Source: Lacticaseibacillus kribbianus (GTDB lineage: Bacteria; Bacillota; Bacilli; Lactobacillales; Lactobacillaceae). From it: a stretch of 64,000 bases of DNA. Below, in pieces: positions 1 to 9,632 of this stretch. Under the pieces are notes generated by a model that was not told the origin of the DNA, did not search any database, and saw only the letters and a program-made list of their open reading frames with translations. The stretch spans positions 1,054,001 through 1,118,000 of the forward strand of contig NZ_JAIPUL010000001.1 of NCBI RefSeq assembly GCF_020180945.1, written 5' to 3'. Both the position numbers and the translations under genes were made by a program. The stretch's first letter is position 1, and every line of letters starts with the position of its first letter.

Positions 1-958
1 CCGGCAGGTCCAGCGCCTTGGCCTGAGTCAACGCGCTGTGGAGCCGGTCAAAAATCTGGGTCATCCGCGCCTCGATGATCTCGGCGAGGTATTTCTCGGA
101 GATCATCGCGGGCTCGGTCTTGCCGACCACGGTGACCGGGAAGCGGTTGCCCTCGGCGGCCGCCAGCGAGTCGGCGGTGCCGTAGTCGCGCTTGAGCTTC
201 TCGGCATCCTTGAAGTCGGTGTTCAGCACCTGGGAGATGTCCTTGGTGACGTACTCCCCGCCTTCCGGATCGACCGCGGTGAACTTCAGCTTGTGGTCGT
301 GAATCACCGCCGCGGTGGTTTGGCCGCCGCCGATGTCGATCAAAACGGTGCCGAAGTCCTGCTCGCCGTCGCTCAAGGCGACCTGCGCGGCCGCCAGCGG
401 CGCGACGACCATGCAGCGGATGGTCAGGCCGGCCTTTTCGATCGCCTTTTTCGTGTTATGTAGGACCGTCTTGGGCACCGTGAACAGCAGACCGTGCATC
501 TCCAGGCGCACCCCGACCATGTTGCGGGGGTCCTTGATGCCGTCGAAGCCGTCGACGATGAACTCGTCCGGTGTGAGCGAGAGGATCTCGCGCTCCGGTG
601 GCAGGTTGCGGACCAAGGCCGCCGCGGCCACCGCGCGCACATCCGCGTCCTGAATCTCCTTGGACTGATCGCCGACCGCGATCATGCCGGTGACCGGCTC
701 GATCTGCAGCGCGTTGGCCGGGACCCCGGCCACGACCTCGGAGATCTTAATCGACGCCTTCTCCTCCGCCTGGGCCACGGCCCCCTGGATGGCGCCCGCC
801 ACCTTGTCGATGTCGACGATCACGCCGCGGGACAAGCCCTCGGAACGCTGGCTGCCGACCCCAATCACGTTGAGGGACCCCTGCACAGACTCGGCCACGA
901 TGACCTTGATCGACGTTGTCCCGATGTCAAGACCGACGTATAAGTCGCGATTTCCCAT
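1..958 (-). CDS. ftsA: FtsA, actin-like divisome protein (3' part outside window)
   Basis: Cytoplasmic actin-like ATPase that tethers FtsZ filaments to the membrane and recruits the divisome. The 319 residues visible start at an ATG (958-956) behind AAGGAGG and carry the actin-fold phosphate motif GLDIGTTSIK (residues 9-18) and the second phosphate motif IDIGGGQTT (207-215), with the FtsA-specific 1C subdomain between them. The C-terminal membrane helix lies outside the window. It is the last visible gene of the dcw cluster, 131 bp after divIB; ftsZ would be expected next. Identification is by family motifs and gene order, and is secure. Confidence 0.95.
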   Translation of the reverse strand, partial: MGNRDLYVGLDIGTTSIKVIVAESVQGSLNVIGVGSQRSEGLSRGVIVDIDKVAGAIQGAVAQAEEKASIKISEVVAGVPANALQIEPVTGMIAVGDQSKEIQDADVRAVAAAALVRNLPPEREILSLTPDEFIVDGFDGIKDPRNMVGVRLEMHGLLFTVPKTVLHNTKKAIEKAGLTIRCMVVAPLAAAQVALSDGEQDFGTVLIDIGGGQTTAAVIHDHKLKFTAVDPEGGEYVTKDISQVLNTDFKDAEKLKRDYGTADSLAAAEGNRFPVTVVGKTEPAMISEKYLAEIIEARMTQIFDRLHSALTQAKALDLP

Positions 959-1089
959 GTCGACCGAACCTCCTTTACCAATCGTTATTGTTCTATGATA
1001 AATATGACTAGTCCAAGTTTACCACAGGGGCGGTTAGTTCGTACCCCGTCAATTCAGCAAACCCAATGAAAAATTGAATATTCTGCCGT

Positions 1090-1896
1090 TTATTTCGCGT
1101 AGGGGGTGAAAAACGCGCCCACCTCGAGGTCCACGGTCCCCTTCGTCTTCACCTGCGCCACGATGGCCGGGTAGTAGCTGATCTTCTTAGCCACCGTGCG
1201 CGAGTCCGCCACCACCGTGTTGCCGTCGGTCATGGTCAGGGTGATCTGGTAGGGATTGCCCCCGCCGCGCGTCGCCTTGACCTCGCTGACCGTCCGGCGC
1301 ACCGCCGCCGGGAACTTGCGCACCGCCTTGGCCAAGCTGGTCGCGGCCTTGGCGTCAAAGCCGGTGAACACCGGGTAGTTGTTGACCGGCGTCGCCGTGC
1401 TGTCTTGCATCAGCGCGCCGTTTTCGAGGATCAGGCGGTAGCGTCCCTTCTGCTGCACGTAGCCGACCGGGGTGTACTCCTTGACGTGAAGCACCACGCG
1501 GTTCAGGCCGCTGACGCTCACCGAGACTTGGCGCAGCTCCGGCACTTGGCGCGCGATCCGCTTCAGGAAGTCGCGGCGGTGCAGCTGCATTCCCAGGATG
1601 GTCTTGGCGTCGTCCAGCTTGCTGGCATCGATCACCGACTGGATCGGCACGTTGGTCGTGCCGGTGACGGACACCGAGGCGACGCGCGCCCACGGCGACA
1701 CCATGTAGCCGAAAAACGCCAGCAGGATCACCAGCGGCGTCAGCACCAGCGCGAGGTTGCGCTGGCGGTGTCTGGCCCGCAGCTGGCTGACCGCCGGCAG
1801 CTTGAGCTTCGCCGCCTTTTTTTTGGCCCGCGCCTGCTTGGCCTGGTAGGCCTCCCAAGGCGTGAGCGGGTCTTGCTCAGGCTTTCGTCTGCCCAC
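1090..1896 (-). CDS. divIB: DivIB/FtsQ cell-division protein
   Basis: Bitopic divisome protein of the FtsL-DivIC-DivIB complex that controls septal peptidoglycan synthesis. 268 residues: a basic Lys/Ala-rich cytoplasmic N-terminus, one membrane helix (about residues 51-70, core ALVLTPLVILLAFF), then a POTRA domain starting near RVASVSVTG and a beta domain. The start is taken as GTG 1896, 8 nt after GAGG; an in-frame GTG lies 9 nt upstream. Its place between murG and ftsA is the normal dcw order in lactobacilli. Confidence 0.92.
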   Translation of the reverse strand: MGRRKPEQDPLTPWEAYQAKQARAKKKAAKLKLPAVSQLRARHRQRNLALVLTPLVILLAFFGYMVSPWARVASVSVTGTTNVPIQSVIDASKLDDAKTILGMQLHRRDFLKRIARQVPELRQVSVSVSGLNRVVLHVKEYTPVGYVQQKGRYRLILENGALMQDSTATPVNNYPVFTGFDAKAATSLAKAVRKFPAAVRRTVSEVKATRGGGNPYQITLTMTDGNTVVADSRTVAKKISYYPAIVAQVKTKGTVDLEVGAFFTPYAK

Positions 1897-1916
1897 GCCT
1901 AACACCTCACTTACGT

Positions 1917-3008
1917 CTAATTCTTCTCGATCACTTGGTGCAACACCGCGATCAGGTCATCCCCCGCGGTCGGGGTGCCCAAAGCCTTGGCCGCCTTGGC
2001 CATCTGCAACAGCCTTGGATCGTCTTGCATCAGCTCGATGATCGTGTCGGCGAACTGCGCGTCAAGCTCCGGCTCGGTGATCACCAGGGCCGCCCCCTGG
2101 TCCGCCAGCGCGTGCGCGTTGACGAACTGGTGGTTATGCGTCACGTTCGGGCTGGGAATCAGCACGCTCGGCAGCCCCAGCGCCGTCAGCTCCGCGAGGC
2201 TGGTGGCCCCGGAGCGGCCGATCACCAAGCTGATGTCCGGCAGGATGCCCGGCATGTCGTCGACGTACGGCACGACCTGCACGTTGGCCGGCAGCGTCGC
2301 CGGCAGCTGGGCCTTGATGCGCTCGTAGTGCACGCTGCCGGTGACGAACAGGGTCTGAAAGTCCGCCTTGCCGAAGGCGTCAAGCGCGGCGAGTGCGGCC
2401 TGGTTGATCTTCGGCGCGCCGCGGGAGCCGCCGAAAATCAAAAGCGTCCGGCGCTTCGGGTCCAGCCCGAAGTCCGCCAGGCGGTCATTGGGCTTGAGGC
2501 CCGCGACCTGCTGAGCCCGCGGGTTGCCGGTGATCACGACCTTCTTGGCCGGAAAACTGGCGGCGACCTCCGGGAAGGTGATCGCAATCTTGGTCACGAA
2601 GCGCGCCAGGAACTTGTTGGTCACCCCGGCCACGGAGTTCTGCTCGTGAATCACCGTCGGGATGTGCAGCTGCGTGGCGGCGAACAGGACGCCCGCGGAC
2701 ACGTAGCCACCGGTGCCGACCACCACGTCGGGCTTGAACGCCCGCAGCAGCTGCTTGGCCTTTTTCAGCGAGGCGAGAAACAGGCGCACGGTCTGCACGT
2801 TCTCAAGCGTCAGGCGGCGCCTAAAGCCCTGAAGCTCCAGGGTCTCGAACGGAATGCCGGCCTTGGGCACGATTCGGCTCTCCAGCCCCTTGGCCGTGCC
2901 GACGTACAGCACCGCTTCCAGCTGGCCGGTCGCCTTGAGCCGCTCGATCAAAGCCAGCGCCGGGTAGATATGCCCGCCGGTGCCGCCACCGGAAATCATC
3001 AGTCGCAT
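1917..3008 (-). CDS. murG: MurG, lipid II-forming GlcNAc transferase
   Basis: Peripheral membrane GT28 glycosyltransferase that adds GlcNAc from UDP-GlcNAc to lipid I to give lipid II. 363 residues, normal family length. The N-terminal glycine loop GGGTGGHIYPA (residues 7-17) binds lipid I pyrophosphate; the C-terminal nucleotide-binding half has FGGSRGA and GRSGATSLAELTALG. It follows murD by one base, so the two are surely cotranscribed and probably translationally coupled. Confidence 0.97.
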   Translation of the reverse strand: MRLMISGGGTGGHIYPALALIERLKATGQLEAVLYVGTAKGLESRIVPKAGIPFETLELQGFRRRLTLENVQTVRLFLASLKKAKQLLRAFKPDVVVGTGGYVSAGVLFAATQLHIPTVIHEQNSVAGVTNKFLARFVTKIAITFPEVAASFPAKKVVITGNPRAQQVAGLKPNDRLADFGLDPKRRTLLIFGGSRGAPKINQAALAALDAFGKADFQTLFVTGSVHYERIKAQLPATLPANVQVVPYVDDMPGILPDISLVIGRSGATSLAELTALGLPSVLIPSPNVTHNHQFVNAHALADQGAALVITEPELDAQFADTIIELMQDDPRLLQMAKAAKALGTPTAGDDLIAVLHQVIEKN

Positions 3009-3009
3009 C

Positions 3010-4380
3010 TCAGTTCTCCTTTTTTGCGTAAGCCTCGACGGCGGCGATGAACAGGTCGCCGCGCGTCTCGAAGTTCGGGTACTGATCCCAGCTGGCCGCG
3101 GCCGGCGACAGCAGGATCACGTCGCCCGGCTGGCTGGCCGCAAAGGCCAACGGCACCGCCGTCTGCACGTCCTGGGTCACCTCGACCGGCACGCCGGCCG
3201 CCTTGGCGACGTCGACCAGCAGCGGTGCGGTCTCGCCGAAGACGATCAGATGGCGCACGTGCGCCTTGACCAAGGGAATCAGGTCGGCCATGGACAGCTT
3301 GCGGTCAAGGCCGCCGGCAAGCAGCACCTCCGGCTGGCTGAAGGCCTCAATGGCCACCGTCGCGGCCTCCACGTTGGTCGCCTTGGAGTCGTTGTACACC
3401 TTGCGGTCGGCCACCGTCTGCACGTACTGAATGCGGTGACGTACCCCGGTGAAGCGGCTCAGCACCGCCTTGATCGCATCGTCGGGCACGCCGGACAGCT
3501 TGGCCGCCGCGATCGCCGCCAGCGCGTTTTCAATGTTGTGCTCGCCGGGAATCTGCAGGTCGGCGGCCGCCATGATCGGTTGGCCGTCGAAGCACAGGTC
3601 GCCGTCAGTCAGGGTCGCACGGGCCCCGGCCGCGCCGAGGCGCGAGAACGGCACGATGGTCGCCTTGCTCTTCTTGGCCAGCTCGTGCATCTCCGGCAGG
3701 TCCCAGTTCATGATGAAGTAATCGTCTTTCGTCTGGTTCTGGGTGATGTGCATCTTGGCCGCCACGTAATGCGCGCGGTCGCCGTGGTAATCCAGGTGTG
3801 CCTCGTAGATGTTGGTCAGCACTGCGATGTGCGGGTGCAGCGTGGTGGTGCCGACCAGCTGAAAGCTCGACAGCTCGGCGACGATGGTGTCGCCGGCCCC
3901 CGCCTTTTGCGCAACGGCGGAGACCGGGATGCCGATGTTGCCGGCGTCGTAGGCGTGCCCACCCAGGTTGGCCTCGTTGAGCATCAGCCCGATCAGCGTG
4001 GTGGTCGTCGTCTTGCCGTTGCTGCCGGTGATGCCAATCCACGCCGCATCGGAGACCTGAAAGGCCAGCTCCGGTTCGGTGATGATCGGAATGTGGCGCT
4101 CCTGCGCGCGCTGGACCATCGGGTTGCTGTAGGGAATGCCCGGGTTCTTGACCATCAGCGCGAAGTCCTCGTCGAGCAGCTCAACGGGGTGGCTGCCGGT
4201 GATCACGCGGATGCCCTCGGCCAACAGCGCCTGGGCGTCCTTGTTGTCGTCGAAGTCCTTCTTGTCGTTGACGGTGACCAAGGCCCCCAGGCGGTGGAGC
4301 AGCTTGGCGGCGTTGACGCCGCTTTTGGCCAGGCCTAAGACGAGAACCTTCTTGTTTTGGTACGAGGTGATCTGTTTCAT
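3010..4380 (-). CDS. murD: MurD, UDP-MurNAc-Ala:D-Glu ligase
   Basis: Cytoplasmic ATP-dependent ligase adding D-glutamate to UDP-MurNAc-L-Ala. 456 residues with the Mur-ligase P-loop GSNGKTT at 119-125, preceded by a Rossmann-like N-domain (VLVLGLAKSG) and followed by the C-terminal ligase domain (YNDSKATN region). The ATG at 4380 is chosen because the family N-terminus (MKQ..YQNKKVLVLG) begins there; a longer in-frame extension would add 20 residues reading through the mraY end and is rejected. Confidence 0.97.
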   Translation of the reverse strand: MKQITSYQNKKVLVLGLAKSGVNAAKLLHRLGALVTVNDKKDFDDNKDAQALLAEGIRVITGSHPVELLDEDFALMVKNPGIPYSNPMVQRAQERHIPIITEPELAFQVSDAAWIGITGSNGKTTTTTLIGLMLNEANLGGHAYDAGNIGIPVSAVAQKAGAGDTIVAELSSFQLVGTTTLHPHIAVLTNIYEAHLDYHGDRAHYVAAKMHITQNQTKDDYFIMNWDLPEMHELAKKSKATIVPFSRLGAAGARATLTDGDLCFDGQPIMAAADLQIPGEHNIENALAAIAAAKLSGVPDDAIKAVLSRFTGVRHRIQYVQTVADRKVYNDSKATNVEAATVAIEAFSQPEVLLAGGLDRKLSMADLIPLVKAHVRHLIVFGETAPLLVDVAKAAGVPVEVTQDVQTAVPLAFAASQPGDVILLSPAAASWDQYPNFETRGDLFIAAVEAYAKKEN

Positions 4381-4399
4381 TATTGAACTGATCTTCTTT

Positions 4400-5365
4400 C
4401 TACATGAATAGTAACAGGTACAAGGCGCTGGCCACCGCACCGGTCAGCCAGAAAACAATGTCGATGCGCCACTCGGACCAGCCCGACATCTCGAAGCTGT
4501 GGTGAATCGGCGTCATCTTGAACACGCGCCGGTGGAAGAAGTGGTGCACGAACACCTGAATCATGACGCTGGCGGTTTCGGCGACGAACACGATGCCGAT
4601 CAACAGCAGCGACCACGGCCGGTTCAGCAGCAGTGCCACCACCGCGAGCATCCCGCCGAGCGCGAGGCTGCCGACGTCGCCCATGAAGATCTTGGCGGGC
4701 TTGTGGTTGAACAGCAGGAAGCCGATCATCGCGCCGATGGTGACCAGGCAGAGGATCAGGACGTCGGTGCGGTCCTGGCGCACCGCGATGATCGCGTAGC
4801 TGCCGAAGGCCACGATGTTCAGCCCGGCGCACAGGCCGTCGATGCCGTCGCTCAGGTTAACCGCGTTGGAGAAGCCGACCAGCCAAAACATCGCGAACAC
4901 GACGTAGACCCAGGCGATGTTCAGGCTGCCGACAAGCGGCAGCGCCAGCGTGTGCGGGAAGCCCTCGTGGAAGTAGGCGACCAGAAAGACCGCCGCGCCG
5001 GCCAGCTGGCCGAGAAGCTTCTGCCAGGCCCGCAGCCCGAGGTTGCGCTTTTTGACCACCTTGATGAAATCATCGAAGAAGCCAAGCGCCGCGTACAGCG
5101 CGAGGACGAACAGCCCGATCAGCAGGCTGACGGTCAGCTGGTTTTGCCACCAGCCGGTGAACAGGGCCGCGACAATGATGGCAACGACCAGAATCAGGCC
5201 GCCCATCGTCGGCGTGCCGTTCTTCTTGGCGTGCCACTTCGGGCCGATTTCGCGGATCGTCTGGCCTTCCTTGCGCATGCGCTGGTAGCCGATGAACAGC
5301 GGCATGGCGATCACCGTGATGGCAAAGGCGATCACCATCGGGATCAACATCTGTGTGAATTGCAT
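4400..5365 (-). CDS. mraY: MraY, phospho-MurNAc-pentapeptide translocase
   Basis: Integral membrane enzyme that transfers phospho-MurNAc-pentapeptide to undecaprenyl phosphate, making lipid I. 321 residues with about ten hydrophobic helices; diagnostic stretches are GTPTMGGL, the catalytic Asp pair GFFDDF, and NLSDGIDGL. It lies 12 bp downstream of the transpeptidase gene and 19 bp upstream of murD in the dcw operon. Confidence 0.97.
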   Translation of the reverse strand: MQFTQMLIPMVIAFAITVIAMPLFIGYQRMRKEGQTIREIGPKWHAKKNGTPTMGGLILVVAIIVAALFTGWWQNQLTVSLLIGLFVLALYAALGFFDDFIKVVKKRNLGLRAWQKLLGQLAGAAVFLVAYFHEGFPHTLALPLVGSLNIAWVYVVFAMFWLVGFSNAVNLSDGIDGLCAGLNIVAFGSYAIIAVRQDRTDVLILCLVTIGAMIGFLLFNHKPAKIFMGDVGSLALGGMLAVVALLLNRPWSLLLIGIVFVAETASVMIQVFVHHFFHRRVFKMTPIHHSFEMSGWSEWRIDIVFWLTGAVASALYLLLFM

Positions 5366-5377
5366 TATCCTACCCCA

Positions 5378-7561
5378 TTACTTAGTATTGGCGAACGTGA
5401 CGGTGACGGGATCGTCGCCCAGCAGCGCCCCGCTGGCCAGGCTTTGGTGACTCGCGTACCCCGTGCCGCTCAGTTTGAATTTTTTACCAGTCAATTGTGC
5501 TAATTTTAACACATCACTCTTGGACCAGCCAGACACGTCGGGCATGGTCATCGCGCCGTTGGTCAAAAGCAGCACGCGGGCGCCGGTCAAGGCCGCGGTC
5601 TTGGCCTGCGGCAGCTGCGCGACCACGCGGTTGCCGGTGCCGACCACCGCCGCGGCGAGCTTGGCCTCCGTCACCGCCGTCTGCGCGGTGGCGACGGCGT
5701 CGTTGGTCACCGCGGGCACGGTCGCCTGGGTGCTGGCACCGCTGGCCGCGGTGCTGGCGTCAAGCGCAAGCGCCCGCTTCAACAGCGGTTGGAAGACCTG
5801 GTTGATCTTGGTGGCGATCGGCACCTCGACGTTCTTTTGCGACTGCTGCAGGGTCACGTAGACGATGTACTTCGGGTTGCTGGCCGGGGCAATCGCCATC
5901 ACGCTGTGCAGCGCGTTGTCGCCCTCGGTCACGTAGCCCTTGCCGTCCGCGCGCGGAATCTGCGCGGTCCCGGTCTTCATCGCCATATCGACGCCCTTGA
6001 TCGCGTACGGCGCCCCGGTGCCGTAGTCCTCGGTGACAACCTTGCGCATCGCGTCGAGCACCTGCGTTGCGGTGTTCGCACTGATCGGCTGGCCGACCAC
6101 GCGGCGCTTGTAGGTGGTCACCTTGCCGGTCTTGGACACCGTCTTCTTGATCAGCCGGGGCTGGATCATCGTGCCGCCGTTGGCAATCGCCGTCGTCGCC
6201 TGCAGCATCTGCATCACATTGACCGAGATGCCCTGGCCAAAGGAGATGTTCAGCCGCTGCAGCGGGTTTTTAAGCGAGTACGTGCCGGCGTTCTCGTTGG
6301 GCAGCGCGACGCCGGTGGCCTCCGCGAAGTGGAAGGCCTTGAGGTACTTGGCCTCGTTGGCCTCGCCGAGCTCTTGCTCGATGCGCACCATCCCGGTGTT
6401 GCTTGAGCGAGTGAAGGCCTGGCTTAGCGGAATGCTGCCCCAGCCCTCGCCGTCGTTCCAGTCGGCCACCGTGCCGCCGGCCACCTTGATGCGGCCGGAC
6501 TGGTAGTACTCGTCCGGGCGGTAGGTGCCGGCCTCGATGGCGCTGGCCAGGGTGACGATTTTCATGACCGAGCCGGGCTCGTAGACGTCCTCGACCAGCG
6601 CGTTGCGCCAGGAGGTCAGCCCCTCGCGCGTGCTCGGGTCGAAGGTCGGCCGGGAGCTTGCGGCCAGAATCTCGCCGGTCTTGGCGTTCATCAGCACCGC
6701 GTTGAGCACCTTCGGCCGGTACGCGGTGGCGACCTTGGTCATCAGGGTCTCGAGGTAGGACTGCAGGCTGGCGTCCAAAGTCGTGGTGACCGAACCGCCG
6801 TTGACCGCCTGCTTGACCTTGGTCTTGGCCTGCGGCAGCTTGAAGCCGTACACATCGTACTGCGAGCTGGTGTAGCCGTCGGTGCCGGACAACAGCGTGT
6901 TGAACTGCTGCTCAAGCCCCATCACCCCAACCAGCGGGTTCTTGGTGCTGTTGTCCTTGGGCGGCGTGGCCAGGCCGATGGTGTAGCTGGCGAAGTCGCC
7001 GTTGGGGTACAGGCGCGACGGGCTGTCGGTGAAGCCGATGCCGGTCAGCTTGGCGGCCTCGATCTGGTTTTTGATCGCCAGCGACAGGCCGCGGCCTGCC
7101 TTGCCGAACTCGACCTGGTACGGATTGCCCTTGGGGTTGAGGTAGGCCAGAATCTGCTTTGCGGTCAGCGGCAGGTACTTGGCCAGCACCTGCGCGGTCT
7201 TGGCCTTATCCGTGACGTAGAGCTTGGTCTTGCCGTCCACGTTGGCCTTGCCGTCCGTCGTCTTTTTGCTCAAAACGGCGTAGAGGGTGTATGTATTGGC
7301 GTCCTCCGCAATCACGCTGCCGTGACGGTCGTAGATGGCACCGCGCTTGGCGGGCAGCACGGCATCGCGGTGGTACTGGTTGTTGCGGTAGGTCTTCAGG
7401 TCCTTGGAGTCGATGCTGCCGCCCAAGGCGACATACGCAAAACGACAAACGAATGCAAGACCGATGGCCGCAGTCAGACCAATCAGCAGAATGCCGAAAA
7501 GCTTGCGGTTGAACTCGGGATGTCTCGCATTCGTTTGTCGTCTGGAAAAAAGTTTTTTCAT
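5378..7561 (-). CDS. PBP2B, septal class B transpeptidase
   Basis: Monofunctional D,D-transpeptidase that crosslinks septal peptidoglycan (FtsI/PBP2B type). 727 residues: N-terminal membrane anchor (about 21-45), dimerisation domain, then the penicillin-binding domain with SVMK (331-334, active serine), SSN (386-388) and KTG (529-531). A single C-terminal PASTA domain (about 670-727) is typical of Firmicute PBP2B. An Ala/Thr-rich linker (about 600-650) precedes it. The start overlaps the ftsL stop by 4 bp. Confidence 0.95.
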   Translation of the reverse strand: MKKLFSRRQTNARHPEFNRKLFGILLIGLTAAIGLAFVCRFAYVALGGSIDSKDLKTYRNNQYHRDAVLPAKRGAIYDRHGSVIAEDANTYTLYAVLSKKTTDGKANVDGKTKLYVTDKAKTAQVLAKYLPLTAKQILAYLNPKGNPYQVEFGKAGRGLSLAIKNQIEAAKLTGIGFTDSPSRLYPNGDFASYTIGLATPPKDNSTKNPLVGVMGLEQQFNTLLSGTDGYTSSQYDVYGFKLPQAKTKVKQAVNGGSVTTTLDASLQSYLETLMTKVATAYRPKVLNAVLMNAKTGEILAASSRPTFDPSTREGLTSWRNALVEDVYEPGSVMKIVTLASAIEAGTYRPDEYYQSGRIKVAGGTVADWNDGEGWGSIPLSQAFTRSSNTGMVRIEQELGEANEAKYLKAFHFAEATGVALPNENAGTYSLKNPLQRLNISFGQGISVNVMQMLQATTAIANGGTMIQPRLIKKTVSKTGKVTTYKRRVVGQPISANTATQVLDAMRKVVTEDYGTGAPYAIKGVDMAMKTGTAQIPRADGKGYVTEGDNALHSVMAIAPASNPKYIVYVTLQQSQKNVEVPIATKINQVFQPLLKRALALDASTAASGASTQATVPAVTNDAVATAQTAVTEAKLAAAVVGTGNRVVAQLPQAKTAALTGARVLLLTNGAMTMPDVSGWSKSDVLKLAQLTGKKFKLSGTGYASHQSLASGALLGDDPVTVTFANTK

Positions 7562-7950
7562 TGATTCGTCACACGCTTGATGTTGCCCTCGATCACGGTG
7601 AAGCCGTGGGCCTTGGCAAAGTTCTCGAGCCGGCTAGAGTTGGACAGCTCCCCCACCGTCTGCTTGGCGTCCGCGACGCCCTGCTGCTGGGTGGTGGTTT
7701 CGCGCTGAACCGTCTGGTAGGTGCGGTTGAGCCCGGCCAGCTGCATCGTGGTTGTCAGGTAGCCGAGCGCAAACACCATCACAGCCAGGCCGCAGAGGCA
7801 GGTCAGCAGCCGTTCAAGCGGGCTCAGCGCCAGGCGCTTCTTGGGTGCGGGCTGAGCGGTTGGCGTCGGGGTCGGCACCACAGTCGGCCGCGGCTGGGGC
7901 TGAATGGCGGGCTGGGCGTAATCCAGCTGCCGTGCGGTACTATCCTGCAT
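7558..7950 (-). CDS. ftsL: FtsL cell-division protein
   Basis: Small bitopic divisome protein, partner of DivIC and DivIB. 130 residues: a Pro/Gln/Thr-rich cytoplasmic part, one membrane helix (about 55-77, [21 protein letters not shown]) followed by an extracellular coiled coil and the C-terminal region [16 protein letters not shown]. The ATG at 7950 overlaps the rsmH stop by 11 bp; family identity rests on size, topology and position between rsmH and the transpeptidase. Confidence 0.88.
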   Translation of the reverse strand: MQDSTARQLDYAQPAIQPQPRPTVVPTPTPTAQPAPKKRLALSPLERLLTCLCGLAVMVFALGYLTTTMQLAGLNRTYQTVQRETTTQQQGVADAKQTVGELSNSSRLENFAKAHGFTVIEGNIKRVTNQ

Positions 7951-8899
7951 GAACGTCACCTTCCTTATCAAGCTTTTCAATCACGCGCAGCTTGGCGCTG
8001 TGCGCGCGGTGGTTGGCCGCAAGCTCCGCCTCATCGGGCAGAATCGGCTTGCGAACCGGAAGAACGAAGTCGGGCGTCAGCCCCGCCGGCACCACCGGCA
8101 GGTCGCGCGGCAGATCCGGCAAGGCGGTCGCCTCGCGAAACATCGTTTTGACCAGCCGATCCTCCAGGGACTGAAACGTGATCACGCTGATGCGCCCGCC
8201 CGGCGCCAGCAGCGTCAGGGCGGCGGTCAGCGAATCCTCCAAGGCGGAGAGCTCGTCGTTGACGGCGATGCGCACCGCCTGGAACACGCGCTTGGCCGGG
8301 TGGCCGCCGGTGCGTCGTGCCGCGGCCGGAATCCCGGCCTTGATCAGCTCGACCAACTCGAACGTGGTCTCGATCGGCTTCTCTGCCCTAGCCCGCTCAA
8401 TCTGGCGGGCAATCGGCTTGGCGAATTTTTCCTCGCCGTAGCGGCTGAAGATGCGCACCAGGTCCTGGAACGACCAGTCGTTGATTACCGTGCGGGCCGT
8501 CAGCGCCTGGCTCTGGTCCATGCGCATGTCCAGCGGTGCGTCGAAGCGGTAGCTGAATCCGCGCTTGGAGTCGTCGAACTGCGGCGAAGACACGCCGAGG
8601 TCGTACAGGATGCCGTCGACCTGCGTCACGCCGCGCTCGGCCAGCGCGTCCTTGATGGCTCTGAAGTTCTTATGTATGAGGTGCAGGTTGGGCCGGTCGC
8701 CGAGCGTCGCCTCAACCGCGGTGATGGCGGCTGCGTCCTGATCGAAGGCGTACAGCTGGCCGGTGGTTAGTGCGTCCAGGATGCGCCGGGTGTGGCCGCC
8801 GCGGCCCAGGGTGCAGTCGACGTAGGTGCCGGTGGGTTGAATGGCCAGGGCGGCCGTGGCCTCCTTGAGCAGCACTGTTTCGTGTTTGAATTCTGTCAT
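7940..8899 (-). CDS. rsmH: RsmH (MraW), 16S rRNA C1402 N4-methyltransferase
   Basis: SAM-dependent enzyme that methylates N4 of C1402 in the 16S rRNA decoding centre. 319 residues, with N-terminal HETVLLKEA and SAM loop [11 protein letters not shown] (about 30-40), the family signature [12 protein letters not shown] and the C-terminal FHSLED-type block, here ITFQSLEDR (Gln in place of the usual His). ATG 8899 begins the family N-terminus. Confidence 0.95.
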   Translation of the reverse strand: MTEFKHETVLLKEATAALAIQPTGTYVDCTLGRGGHTRRILDALTTGQLYAFDQDAAAITAVEATLGDRPNLHLIHKNFRAIKDALAERGVTQVDGILYDLGVSSPQFDDSKRGFSYRFDAPLDMRMDQSQALTARTVINDWSFQDLVRIFSRYGEEKFAKPIARQIERARAEKPIETTFELVELIKAGIPAAARRTGGHPAKRVFQAVRIAVNDELSALEDSLTAALTLLAPGGRISVITFQSLEDRLVKTMFREATALPDLPRDLPVVPAGLTPDFVLPVRKPILPDEAELAANHRAHSAKLRVIEKLDKEGDVHAG

Positions 8900-8900
8900 T

Positions 8901-9332
8901 TTACAGTCCAAAGTCCATTAGATTTTCGGAAATGTCATCGAAGTTGGCCTCGGCGTCCGTGGCGAAGCTCTCCCACTTCTCGTCGCTCCAGATTTCGATG
9001 CGGTTGGCAACCCCCACCAGCGTGCAGCCCTTCGTCAGGTCTGCGTGGGCAATCAGGGGCTTGGGGAGGTTGATGCGCCCCTGGCGATCGAGCTCACACT
9101 CGGTGGCCGCGGAGTACAGAAACCGGGTGAAGGTGCGGGCCTCCTTGCGGGTCAAAGGCAGCGTCGCCACCTTCTCCTGCAGCTTCTCCCACTCCGCCTC
9201 CGGGTAGCCGAAGAGGCAGCCGTCCATGCCGCGGGTGAGCACGAAACTCGCACCCAGCTGCTCGCGAAATTTGGCCGGAATGATCAGCCGGCCCTTCGCA
9301 TCGATGCTGTGATGAAACTCACCCATCAACAT
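8901..9332 (-). CDS. mraZ: MraZ, dcw-cluster transcriptional regulator
   Basis: DNA-binding repressor of its own dcw operon; forms a ring of SpoVT/AbrB-like domains. 143 residues with two repeats, the first beginning [20 protein letters not shown] and the second carrying [19 protein letters not shown] 9332 follows GGAGG closely. It is the first gene of the operon and a candidate operator with three TGG repeats lies just upstream. Confidence 0.95.
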   Translation of the reverse strand: MLMGEFHHSIDAKGRLIIPAKFREQLGASFVLTRGMDGCLFGYPEAEWEKLQEKVATLPLTRKEARTFTRFLYSAATECELDRQGRINLPKPLIAHADLTKGCTLVGVANRIEIWSDEKWESFATDAEANFDDISENLMDFGL

Positions 9333-9366
9333 GGCGACACCTCCCCTGATATTGTTATTTTCAGTC

Positions 9367-9391
9367 TACCACATCCCCCCACAATCCACCA
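9367..9391 (-). promoter_or_regulatory. Probable MraZ operator (three 10-bp-spaced TGGNN repeats)
   Basis: On the minus strand, TGGTG (9391-9387), TGGGG (9381-9377) and TGGTA (9371-9367) occur with exactly 5-bp spacers, 35-60 bp before the mraZ start. Known MraZ sites are direct TGGNN-type repeats separated by 5 bp upstream of mraZ, so autoregulation is inferred. The promoter hexamers are not clear. Confidence 0.6.
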
Positions 9392-9508
9392 CACAACTTC
9401 CCAAAATGCCCGCACAAAACTGTTGTTCGCCCTCTATAACGTTCGGCCGCCTTTTTGACCCGGCCGGCTTCCCGCGAGCGTGGCCCGCACCAAGCCCGCC
9501 GCGACGCC

Positions 9509-9542
9509 AAAAAGCCCCCGTGCCGCAGGCGGCACGGGGGCT
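9509..9542 (-). terminator. Strong rho-independent terminator
   Basis: A perfect GC-rich hairpin (AGCCCCCGTGCCGC loop, 13-bp stem) at 9513-9542 is followed on the minus strand by five T. It separates the DUF3397 gene from the mraZ promoter region. The rest of 9333-9632 contains only the MraZ operator and no convincing gene. Confidence 0.85.
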
Positions 9543-9632
9543 AGGTTCGTTCAATTCGTCTGAGGTGGGGCGCCGGCCCAGTTTTCGGGTGTCTGGGTGC
9601 GTCGTGGTGGCGCAGTGGGGCCTCGGCCCTGC

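Noticed and set aside
38-943. Plus-strand ORFs opposite ftsA, and similar long antisense ORFs opposite murG, murD, mraY and cls
   Set aside because: They mirror codon-position bias of GC-rich genes on the minus strand, have no ribosome binding sites and encode Arg/His-rich low-complexity products.
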